Source of the DNA: Piscirickettsiaceae bacterium
GTDB taxonomy: Bacteria > Pseudomonadota > Gammaproteobacteria > PS1 > Pseudothioglobaceae
Direction: 5' to 3'
Assembly (NCBI GenBank): GCA_012963565.1
Contig: DTVJ01000335.1
Coordinates: forward strand, 1-15,839
DNA: 15,839 bases
This document shows, piece by piece, positions 1 to 5,845 of this stretch (position 1 is its first letter; every line of letters starts with the position of its first letter). A program made the position numbers and the translations under genes. Under the pieces are notes generated by a model. That model had not been told where the DNA came from. It saw nothing but the letters and a program-made list of their open reading frames with translations, and ran no database searches.

Positions 1-103
1 TATCACCAGCGTGAATGGCGATATCACATTGATTGATCACCTCAACGACGCCTGGGTGAACAACACCATGTGTGTCTGAAAGAATACCGATTTTTTTAAT
101 CAT
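1..103 (-). CDS. YfcE/MJ0936-type metallophosphoesterase, N-terminal part (runs off window)
   Basis: The minus strand from the ATG at 103-101 is open to the window edge and gives about 34 residues beginning MIKKIGILSDTHG and ending near IAIHAGD. The D-x-H element (SDTHG) followed some 20 residues later by H-x-GD is the opening metal-binding signature of the small calcineurin-like phosphodiesterases (YfcE/MJ0936 group), which hydrolyse phosphodiesters with two metal ions in the cytoplasm. The remaining metal ligands lie outside the window, so substrate and full length cannot be judged. The gene is divergent from the SCP2-like gene at 383. A perfect TATAAT on its strand lies about 38 bases upstream. 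No clear Shine-Dalgarno sequence is visible. Family call good, exact function unknown. Confidence 0.8.
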   Translation of the reverse strand, partial: MIKKIGILSDTHGVVHPGVVEVINQCDIAIHAGD

Positions 104-140
104 TATTTTTAACAATTGTACATATTAGAAAACGTTAATT

Positions 141-146
141 ATTATA
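141..146 (-). promoter_or_regulatory. Probable -10 box for the metallophosphoesterase gene
   Basis: A perfect TATAAT on the minus strand lies about 38 bases upstream of the metallophosphoesterase ATG. No good -35 hexamer is seen at 16-18 bases upstream, so only the -10 element is supported. It sits in the 279-bp divergent intergenic region 104-382. Confidence 0.4.
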
Positions 147-180
147 CCTTAAACTTTATTTATAGCTGTTAATCATATTA

Positions 181-218
181 ATAAGTAGTAAGTTTATTTT
201 GTTAAAACAAGTACTTAT
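181..218. repeat. AT-rich interrupted dyad in divergent intergenic region
   Basis: ATAAGTA (181-187) is the exact inverse of TACTTAT (212-218). A second small dyad, TTGTT-AA-AACAA (199-210), is nested inside. It lies between two divergent genes, so it could be an operator, but AT-rich sequence produces such dyads by chance fairly often. No function is assigned. Confidence 0.3.
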
Positions 219-280
219 ATTGCTCACGAGTTAAGTCTGATTTTTTTTAAAAAACAGTTAAATTTCATGTATTTTCCTTG

Positions 281-312
281 GCATAATATATGCGTTTGTT
301 CAACGAACAAAC
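281..312. promoter_or_regulatory. Two abutting perfect palindromes, probable promoter/operator of the SCP2-like gene
   Basis: GCATA-ATA-TATGC (281-293) is followed without a gap by GTTTGTTC-AAC-GAACAAAC (294-312). Both are perfect inverted repeats with three-base centres. The first contains CATAAT (282-287), which could serve as a -10 box, in which case transcription would start near the left arm of the second. That arrangement suits repressor binding at a promoter or a 5' hairpin protecting the mRNA. The sequence is seen directly; the regulatory role is inferred. A -35 element is not obvious. Confidence 0.45.
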
Positions 313-334
313 TTGAGGAAAAAAAGTTAAATTC

Positions 335-373
335 ATGACAAAAATGGTTTTATTTAGACGATATAACAAATAG
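335..373 (+). other. Possible 12-codon leader ORF upstream of the SCP2-like gene
   Basis: ATG at 335 opens a 12-residue frame (MTKMVLFRRYNK) that stops with TAG at 371-373. The stop overlaps the TAGGAG ribosome-binding site (371-376) of the next gene. A GAGGAA (315-320) lies 14 bases upstream of this ATG, rather far for an efficient ribosome-binding site. Overlap of a leader stop with the downstream binding site is typical of translational coupling, but a frame this short arises easily by chance. Treat it as a possibility only. Confidence 0.2.
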
Positions 374-382
374 GAGATTAAC

Positions 383-787
383 ATGGCAGTATTATTTTCA
401 GACGAGTGGATGAATCAATTAAAAGACGCTTGGAACGAATCAGACGAAGTGCGCGGTAAATTGGCAGAGATTGGTTTTTCATCAACTATTGCTTGTGGTT
501 TTAAAGGTGATGGCCAACCAACTGGTGTCTTTGTGGTTGAGAATGGTGAGTGTATTCGCGCTGGTGATTTCAAAGGCGAGAACGCTGATTGGGATATGCG
601 TGCAGATAAGAAAAACTGGATGAAATGGTTAGACAAACCATTAGGAATGGCTTCAATGGGTATGGCGGTAACCATGGGTAAATTAAAGTTTGAGACGGGT
701 GATTTTGCTGCCATGATCAAAGACCCTAGAATGGCAACACCATTTGTTAAGAGTTTTGCTTTAATGGGTGCTATTGGTGGTGAGTAA
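383..787 (+). CDS. SCP2 sterol-binding-domain-like small soluble protein
   Basis: A 134-residue protein without signal peptide or membrane segment, so probably cytoplasmic. The pattern ADWDMRA (68-74) followed by GKLKFETGD (99-107) and a C-terminal amphipathic part resembles single-domain SCP2 proteins, which bind lipids or fatty-acyl compounds in a hydrophobic tunnel. In bacteria their ligand is mostly unknown. The start is firm: TAGGAG (371-376) lies six bases before the ATG. The gene ends with tandem TAA stops (785-790) and a strong terminator, and is preceded by two palindromes and a possible leader ORF, so it is probably monocistronic and regulated. It is divergent from the phosphoesterase gene and convergent with yrfG. 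The family call rests on motif resemblance and is moderate; no specific function is claimed. Confidence 0.7.
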   Translation: MAVLFSDEWMNQLKDAWNESDEVRGKLAEIGFSSTIACGFKGDGQPTGVFVVENGECIRAGDFKGENADWDMRADKKNWMKWLDKPLGMASMGMAVTMGKLKFETGDFAAMIKDPRMATPFVKSFALMGAIGGE

Positions 788-791
788 TAAC

Positions 792-842
792 CACCAATAA
801 AGCTTAATAAAACCCGTCTTTATGACGGGTTTTTTATTGGTG
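792..842. terminator. Bidirectional rho-independent terminator between the SCP2-like gene and yrfG
   Basis: The core hairpin is AAACCCGTC (810-818), loop TTTAT, GACGGGTTT (824-832), followed by further T residues on the plus strand. An outer pair, CACCAATAAA (792-801) with TTTATTGGTG (833-842), can extend it. A-rich sequence before the core supplies the U-tract for the minus strand, so it can end both convergent genes. The yrfG stop codon (834-836) lies within the right arm. Confidence 0.85.
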
Positions 843-1523
843 CGGTTTTACCGGCAAGGTGTGTTCAAAAGTTTCAATGTTGATGAAGCCTTCTACTTGC
901 TTTACCTCTATTTTCGAGCTGGGTTTGTTGATGGCGATGATCGTACCAATGCCATAGTTTTTGGCTGAAGTAAGTACAGATAACGAGTCATCAAAAAAGA
1001 CACTCTTTTGTTTATTAAGGTCAATGGTGTTGTTTAATTGATGCCAAAAATCTTGTTCTTCTTTGGCAACGCCATAATCATGAGAAGAAATAATTTGATC
1101 AAAATACTGCTCTAAATTAGTCACTCGCATTTTGAGTTGAATGGTTTTTCGATGTGCGTTAGTCACCAGAAAAATGCGTTTGTTATGTATTTTCGCTTGT
1201 TGTAAAAACTCTAATACAAACGGATGTATTTGAATCAGATGTGAGACATCTTCCTTGAGTTTAGCAATATCTAATTCAAAGACTTTTTGCCAATAATCCA
1301 GGCAGTACCAATGCAGCTTTCCTTCCTCAGCCCTTAATATGGGATACACTTTATCTTTGGCTTGATCGTGGGTGAGGTTGTGCTTATTGGCAAATACTAA
1401 CGGCAAGTACTCCATCCAAAAATGCAGATCGAAATGCAGATCTAGCAAAGTGCCGTCCATATCTAATAGGACGGTATCAATTTCAGACCAGTCTATGTTA
1501 GATTCGACGCCATGTGGTGCCAT
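834..1523 (-). CDS. yrfG: HAD-family GMP/IMP nucleotidase YrfG
   Basis: A 229-residue HAD hydrolase that removes phosphate from purine mononucleotides (GMP/IMP nucleotidase in E. coli). Visible HAD motifs are DMDGTLLDL with nucleophile D21 and acid D23, the LVTNAH motif II, a conserved Lys region, and FFDDS as the metal-binding motif IV. The early region (NIDWSEIDTVLLDMDGT, WYCLDYW) follows E. coli YrfG closely. The ATG at 1523 is chosen because GAGGA lies eight bases upstream inside cysS; a GTG at 1529 is the alternative. The gene overlaps the cysS end by 26 bases, implying translational coupling. The pairing cysS-yrfG has no obvious metabolic logic. Confidence 0.88.
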   Translation of the reverse strand: MAPHGVESNIDWSEIDTVLLDMDGTLLDLHFDLHFWMEYLPLVFANKHNLTHDQAKDKVYPILRAEEGKLHWYCLDYWQKVFELDIAKLKEDVSHLIQIHPFVLEFLQQAKIHNKRIFLVTNAHRKTIQLKMRVTNLEQYFDQIISSHDYGVAKEEQDFWHQLNNTIDLNKQKSVFFDDSLSVLTSAKNYGIGTIIAINKPSSKIEVKQVEGFINIETFEHTLPVKPHQ

Positions 1524-2886
1524 CAGCACTATCCTCTAGTACAATACCAAGTTCGGTTAGCTCATCTCTAATTTGGTCAGATAAAGCAAAGTCTTTATTG
1601 ATTCTGGCCTCATCACGAAGTTTAATTTTTTCATCTATATCTTCGTCAGATAAAGCAACGCCTTGTTTTAAAAAAGCATCAGCATCTGTTTGTAAAATAC
1701 CAATATAACCACCGAGCTTTTTAAGTAATTGAGCAAGAGCACTAGCTTGGTCTATATCTTCGTTGCGTTGTGAGTTAACAGCTTTGGCCAGTTCAAACAA
1801 AATACTCAAAGCAATCGGTGTATTAAAATCATCATCAAGCGCATCAACAAAGCGTTTTTCATAATCAAAACGCATAGAAATCTCATCCATAGCTGCATCC
1901 GACGCACTTAAGCCGCGAGTAGCTGTATACAACCGAGTCAGCGATGATTTGGCATTATTAAGGTTGTCATCACTAAAGTTCAGTGGACTACGGTAATGGC
2001 TACTCATAATAAAATAGCGCAAAGTCTCGCCGTCATAACTTTCTAATACACCACGAATGGTGAAAAAGTTATTTAGTGATTTACTCATTTTTTCATCATT
2101 AATATTCACAAAACCGACATGCATCCAAGTATTGACAAAGGTGCAGCCGTTTGCCCCTTCAGACTGGGCAATTTCGTTTTCATGATGCGGGAAAGTCAAA
2201 TCCATGCCACCACCATGAATGTCAAAGTGATTACCTAAGTGGTGAGTGGACATAGCAGAACATTCGATATGCCAGCCTGGACGTCCTTCGCCCCACGGTG
2301 ATGACCAGCTTGGCTCTGTTGGTTTGGCCATTTTCCAAAGCACAAAATCTAATGGATCTTTTTTGTCAGTTTCAACATCAACTCTAGCGCCGGCTTCTAA
2401 CTCATCTAGGTTTTTTCCACTAAGTTTGCCGTAACCTTCAAAATCTCGAACCGAATAATAGACATCACCATTGTTACCTTGATAAGCAATACCTTTTTCG
2501 ATGAGTGATTCAATCATATAAAACATTTGATCCATCGCATCGGTCGCACGTGGTTCAACATCAGGGGGTAATACACCAAGAGCACGTTCATCTTCATGCA
2601 TAGCATCAATAAAGCGATTGGTTAGCGTATAAATATCCTCCTTGTTTTCAACTGCTCTAGCAATGATTTTGTCATCAATATCGGTAATATTACGTACGTA
2701 TTCCACATTAGGAAAGTGACGTCTTAGATGGCGGGTGATCACATCAAACATCACCAGTACGCGAGCGTGACCCATATGACAGAAGTCGTACACCGTCATG
2801 CCACAGACATACATACCCACCTTATCAGGATTGATTGGATGGAAATCTTCTTTTTGCCTGCTAAGTGTGTTGTATATTTTAAGCAT
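1498..2886 (-). CDS. cysS: Cysteinyl-tRNA synthetase
   Basis: A 462-residue class I aminoacyl-tRNA synthetase that charges tRNA-Cys in the cytoplasm; length is almost identical to the E. coli enzyme (461). The HIGH-type signature is CHMGHAR (HMGH at 37-40) and the KMSKS loop is at 266-270. The four zinc ligands that discriminate cysteine, C28, C209, H234 and E238, sit at the E. coli positions. The region LYTATRG and the C-terminal anticodon-binding domain are intact. It is the first gene of a two-gene unit with yrfG, divergent from the peroxiredoxin gene across 122 bases. No convincing promoter could be fixed on its strand. Confidence 0.98.
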   Translation of the reverse strand: MLKIYNTLSRQKEDFHPINPDKVGMYVCGMTVYDFCHMGHARVLVMFDVITRHLRRHFPNVEYVRNITDIDDKIIARAVENKEDIYTLTNRFIDAMHEDERALGVLPPDVEPRATDAMDQMFYMIESLIEKGIAYQGNNGDVYYSVRDFEGYGKLSGKNLDELEAGARVDVETDKKDPLDFVLWKMAKPTEPSWSSPWGEGRPGWHIECSAMSTHHLGNHFDIHGGGMDLTFPHHENEIAQSEGANGCTFVNTWMHVGFVNINDEKMSKSLNNFFTIRGVLESYDGETLRYFIMSSHYRSPLNFSDDNLNNAKSSLTRLYTATRGLSASDAAMDEISMRFDYEKRFVDALDDDFNTPIALSILFELAKAVNSQRNEDIDQASALAQLLKKLGGYIGILQTDADAFLKQGVALSDEDIDEKIKLRDEARINKDFALSDQIRDELTELGIVLEDSADGTTWRRI

Positions 2887-2972
2887 GGCGTTATTTTACG
2901 TTAAAGTGTTGTTAATATGCTCAGTTACATCAAACCCTTAATTTTTATATGATTTAAGGGGGTCATCAATTG

Positions 2973-2978
2973 TATAAT
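2973..2978 (+). promoter_or_regulatory. Probable -10 box for the peroxiredoxin gene
   Basis: A perfect TATAAT lies 30 bases before the peroxiredoxin ATG, giving a short leader that carries the TTGGAG ribosome-binding site (2998-3003). The sequence at the -35 distance (TGATTT, 2950-2955) is a poor match, so the promoter may need an activator. That dependence is inference. Confidence 0.5.
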
Positions 2979-3008
2979 TGACTTTTTTATTATTTAATTG
3001 GAGAAAAT

Positions 3009-3608
3009 ATGAGCGTTATAGTTACACAAGAAGCACCAGATTTTACAGCTGCAGCAGTTCTAGCTGACGGCACTATTGTTGACGAATTTCAACTATCTAG
3101 CCTTAAAGGTAAGAAGATTATGTTGTTCTTCTATCCCTTGGATTTTACTTTTGTTTGCCCTTCAGAGATTTTGGCAAACCATCACAGAGCTGACCAATTT
3201 GCAGAGCGAGGTGTGGAAGTAGTTGGTGTTTCAATCGATTCTCAGTTTACTCATAATGCATGGCGTAATACAGACCCTAAAGACGGTGGGTTAGGTGTGA
3301 TTGACTTCCCATTAGTCGCTGATACGGATCATTCTATTGGTGAGGCATATGGCATCATGCACCCAGCAGGTGTTGCTCTTAGAGCATCATTCCTAATTGA
3401 TGAAGAATTTATTGTTCGTCACCAAGTGGTTAACGATCTTCCACTAGGCAGAAGCGCTGATGAGATGTTACGCATGGTCGATGCACTTGATTTTCACACC
3501 GAACATGGCGAAGTTTGCCCTGCAGGTTGGAATAAAGGTGATGAAGGTATGAAGGCAACTCCAGAGGGTGTGGCTGAGTACTTAGCCAAGAATGCTGACA
3601 AGCTTTAA
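3009..3608 (+). CDS. Typical 2-Cys peroxiredoxin (AhpC/TSA, Prx1 type)
   Basis: A 199-residue cytoplasmic thiol peroxidase reducing H2O2 and organic hydroperoxides. The peroxidatic cysteine is C50 in DFTFVCPSE and the resolving cysteine is C170 in GEVCPAGW; R125 (LRAS) is the conserved active-site arginine. A GGLG motif (93-96) is present, one of two elements linked to over-oxidation sensitivity in eukaryotic Prx1 enzymes, but the C terminus (YLAKNADKL) lacks the YF motif. No ahpF-like reductase is adjacent; thioredoxin, or the rubredoxin next door, would have to donate electrons, the latter being speculative. A strong terminator follows, 18 bases after the stop. Confidence 0.95.
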   Translation: MSVIVTQEAPDFTAAAVLADGTIVDEFQLSSLKGKKIMLFFYPLDFTFVCPSEILANHHRADQFAERGVEVVGVSIDSQFTHNAWRNTDPKDGGLGVIDFPLVADTDHSIGEAYGIMHPAGVALRASFLIDEEFIVRHQVVNDLPLGRSADEMLRMVDALDFHTEHGEVCPAGWNKGDEGMKATPEGVAEYLAKNADKL

Positions 3609-3626
3609 TAGCTAATCAATTCAATT

Positions 3627-3654
3627 AAGGGGAGTACAAGACTCCCCTTTTTTT
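3627..3654 (+). terminator. Rho-independent terminator after the peroxiredoxin gene
   Basis: AAGGGGAGT (3627-3635), loop ACAAG, ACTCCCCTT (3641-3649), followed by T residues to 3654. The stem is nine perfect pairs. It separates the peroxiredoxin transcript from the rubredoxin gene, whose ATG comes 17 bases later, so the rubredoxin depends on read-through or on a promoter inside or before this hairpin. Confidence 0.9.
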
Positions 3655-3671
3655 ATTTAGGAAACAGCACA

Positions 3672-3842
3672 ATGAAATTTAAAAAATATAGATGCCGTGT
3701 TTGTAGCTGGGTTTATGATGAATATTTAGGCTCACCAAAAGAAGGTATTGAGCCAGGTACAAAATGGGAAGATGTACCTGAAGATTGGGTTTGTCCCGAT
3801 TGTGGTGCTAGTAAAGCCGAATTTGATATGATTGAAATCTAG
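3672..3842 (+). CDS. Rubredoxin
   Basis: A 56-residue one-iron electron carrier of the usual rubredoxin size. The iron ligands are C8 and C11 (CRVC) and C41 and C44 (CPDCG), with the aromatic core Y6, W13, Y15, W40 and the PEDWVCPDCGASK block. The glycine that normally follows the first CxxC is serine here (S12). AGGA (3659-3662) is a ribosome-binding site nine bases before the ATG. It lies between the peroxiredoxin terminator and leuB, 43 bases before leuB, so it may be co-transcribed with leuB and the glutaredoxin gene. The partner is unknown: candidates are a rubredoxin reductase, an oxygenase or peroxide-reducing enzymes. No such partner is adjacent apart from the peroxiredoxin. Confidence 0.93.
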   Translation: MKFKKYRCRVCSWVYDEYLGSPKEGIEPGTKWEDVPEDWVCPDCGASKAEFDMIEI

Positions 3843-3885
3843 TAAAATATTCACATCTTTAATGGATACACATATAGGAAGATAA

Positions 3886-4959
3886 ATGTCGAAAGTATTA
3901 ATTTTGCCAGGTGACGGCATTGGACAGGAGATTATAGCTCAAGCACTTAAAGTGATTGATCATCTTAATGAGAATAACAATCTAGGCATGGAGTTAATTC
4001 ATGGCTTAGTGGGTGGTGCTGCCTATGATGAAACTGGCTCTCCATTACCGCAGGCAACATTGGATGCAGCGCACCAGTGCGACTCTATTTTATTAGGTGC
4101 CGTGGGCGGATATCAGTGGGAAGCGTTAGAAAGAGACTTGCGTCCAGAGCGTGGTTTGCTGGGCTTGCGTGCGGAGTTGGATTTGTTTTCAAATCTTCGT
4201 CCTGCGATTTTGTATCCTCAGTTGGCTAGTGCTTCAACGCTTAAAGAAGAGGTAGTATCTGGGTTAGACTTAATGATTGTACGTGAGTTGGTCGCTGGTA
4301 TTTATTTTGGTGAGCCGCGTGGTATTGAAGAGAGAGATGGTGAGAGATATGGTTTTAATACTGCAACGTATTATGAATCAGAGATTAGACGTATTGGGCA
4401 TTCAGCCTTTAAAATTGCACAACTTCGTGATAAGCGCGTTTGTTCAGTAGATAAAGCCAATGTGTTAGAAGTATCTGAATTATGGCGTGATGTTATGGGA
4501 GAAGTGGCTAAAGAATACCCAGATGTTGAGCTTTCTAATATGTATGTGGACAATGCAGCCATGCAACTTGTTAAAGCACCTAAACAATTTGACGTTATGG
4601 TAACCTCTAATTTATTTGGTGATGTGCTTTCAGACTGCGCAGCTATGTTAACCGGTTCAATTGGTATGTTGCCATCAGCTTCACTCAATAAAGATGGTTT
4701 TGGCATGTATGAACCGATCCATGGCTCGGCCCCAGATATTGCTGGTCAAGACGTTGCCAATCCACTAGCAACGATCTTGTCGGTTTCAATGATGTTGCGC
4801 TATTCACTAAATCAAGTGACACTGGCTGATAAGATTGATGCAGCGGTTAATACAGTGCTTGATCAAGGTTATCGTACACAAGACATCGCCGCAGAGGGCG
4901 ATACTGTTGTGGGTACGAATGAAATGGGTGATTTAGTGGTTGCCGCACTAAAAGGGTAA
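3886..4959 (+). CDS. leuB: 3-isopropylmalate dehydrogenase (leucine biosynthesis)
   Basis: A 357-residue, normal-length NAD-dependent dehydrogenase that oxidises and decarboxylates 3-isopropylmalate to 2-ketoisocaproate in leucine synthesis. Family blocks are seen in order: N-terminal PGDGIGQE, LLGAVGG, ERGLLGLR and LFSNLRPA for substrate binding, VRELVAGIYFGEPRG, VDKANVL, MYVDNAAMQL with the catalytic Asp region, SNLFGDVLSD for Mg2+, and the NAD-binding EPIHGSAPDIAG. Two small departures from the common pattern are GIGQE rather than GIGPE (Q14) and GGYQW in place of GGPKW. The ATG is preceded by AGGAAG. No leuA, leuC or leuD is in the window. The stop lies two bases before the glutaredoxin start. 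Confidence 0.96.
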   Translation: MSKVLILPGDGIGQEIIAQALKVIDHLNENNNLGMELIHGLVGGAAYDETGSPLPQATLDAAHQCDSILLGAVGGYQWEALERDLRPERGLLGLRAELDLFSNLRPAILYPQLASASTLKEEVVSGLDLMIVRELVAGIYFGEPRGIEERDGERYGFNTATYYESEIRRIGHSAFKIAQLRDKRVCSVDKANVLEVSELWRDVMGEVAKEYPDVELSNMYVDNAAMQLVKAPKQFDVMVTSNLFGDVLSDCAAMLTGSIGMLPSASLNKDGFGMYEPIHGSAPDIAGQDVANPLATILSVSMMLRYSLNQVTLADKIDAAVNTVLDQGYRTQDIAAEGDTVVGTNEMGDLVVAALKG

Positions 4960-4961
4960 TT

Positions 4962-5201
4962 ATGGATATCAAAGTTTACTCAACCCATACTTGCCCAATT
5001 TGTACCAAGACCAAAGACCTGTTGACAAAATGGAACTTAACTTTTGAGATGAAAATGATCGATACTGACCGTTCACTCATGGCTGAGTTTTCAAAAGTTA
5101 CTGAAGGCGCCAGAACAGTACCTCAAATTACCATTGATGGTAAATGGATTGGTGGATTTAATGAATTGACTGAACTGCACATGGATGGTTTTTTTGATTA
5201 G
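4962..5201 (+). CDS. Dithiol glutaredoxin (GrxC-like)
   Basis: A 79-residue thioredoxin-fold protein that reduces disulfides and mixed disulfides with glutathione. The active site is C11-P-I-C14; the more common class I form is CPYC. The cis-proline motif TVPQI (52-56) and the glutathione-binding GGFNEL (64-69) are present, and length matches GrxC. It starts two bases after leuB with AAAGGG as ribosome-binding site at the leuB end, so the two are translated from one mRNA. The link to leucine synthesis is probably only positional. Confidence 0.93.
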   Translation: MDIKVYSTHTCPICTKTKDLLTKWNLTFEMKMIDTDRSLMAEFSKVTEGARTVPQITIDGKWIGGFNELTELHMDGFFD

Positions 5202-5229
5202 CGATACAATCTTGTAATCAAGTTTAAGT

Positions 5230-5235
5230 TACAAT
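5230..5235 (+). promoter_or_regulatory. Possible -10 box giving a leaderless carbonic anhydrase mRNA
   Basis: TACAAT ends eight bases before the carbonic anhydrase ATG and no Shine-Dalgarno sequence precedes that ATG. If used, transcription would begin at or next to the start codon. A TTGTAA at 5212-5217 is only 12 bases upstream, too close for a normal -35 box, so the promoter call is weak. Confidence 0.25.
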
Positions 5236-5243
5236 CTGTCCCT

Positions 5244-5828
5244 ATGAAAGAGATTGTTGCTAATAATGTAAATTTAAGAAGGTTGATGGAAGGTAATAAA
5301 CGTTATGTTGCCTCACACCTTATCCATCCTGATCAATCGAGCGAAAGGCGTTTCGAGCTCAAGCATGGGCAACATCCGTTCGCCATCATTTTGGGTTGTT
5401 CTGATTCACGTGTACCACCCGAAGTCATTTTTGATCAAGGACTTGGAGATCTTTATGTAGTCAGGGTTGCTGGTAATGTGTTGGATCAAATGATTGTAGC
5501 TAGTATCGAATACGCAGTACTTCATGTTGGCGTTTCTCTTATTATGGTTATGGGTCATTCACAATGTGGTGCGGTACAGGCTACTTGCACACACGACCAA
5601 CTCGAAGGTCACTTACCCAGCTTAACTTTTGCACTTAATGCCGCTTTTAATAAGGCCAAGGATCAAACGGGAAACTTGGTTGAGAATGTTACTTTGGCCA
5701 ATGTGGAACTAGTGACCGAAGAGCTCAAACAAACAGGTGCGCATTTTCCTGAAATGATTAATGAAGGTAAGCTGACGATTGTGCCGGCCTATTATGATAT
5801 TGATACGGGCAAGGTAGAGATACTATAG
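5244..5828 (+). CDS. Beta-class carbonic anhydrase
   Basis: A 194-residue zinc enzyme interconverting CO2 and bicarbonate. The zinc ligands C52 (GCSDSRVPPE), H105 and C108 (GHSQCGA) and the D54/R56 dyad are all present, so it should be active. There is no signal peptide, so it acts in the cytoplasm, where it could supply bicarbonate for carboxylases or, in an autotroph, CO2 for fixation; no RuBisCO or carboxysome gene is nearby to support the latter. The start at 5244 keeps the usual N-terminal helix before LMEGNKRYV but has no ribosome-binding site. It is convergent with the metallo-beta-lactamase-fold gene, 17 bases apart, without a clear terminator. Confidence 0.95.
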   Translation: MKEIVANNVNLRRLMEGNKRYVASHLIHPDQSSERRFELKHGQHPFAIILGCSDSRVPPEVIFDQGLGDLYVVRVAGNVLDQMIVASIEYAVLHVGVSLIMVMGHSQCGAVQATCTHDQLEGHLPSLTFALNAAFNKAKDQTGNLVENVTLANVELVTEELKQTGAHFPEMINEGKLTIVPAYYDIDTGKVEIL

Positions 5829-5845
5829 AAGCATCTCTATGCAGT

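Noticed and set aside
5815..5839. TAGAGAT/ATCTCTA hairpin as a terminator between carbonic anhydrase and the MBL-fold gene
   Set aside because: Only seven pairs, an 11-base loop and no T-tract, so it does not qualify as a rho-independent terminator.
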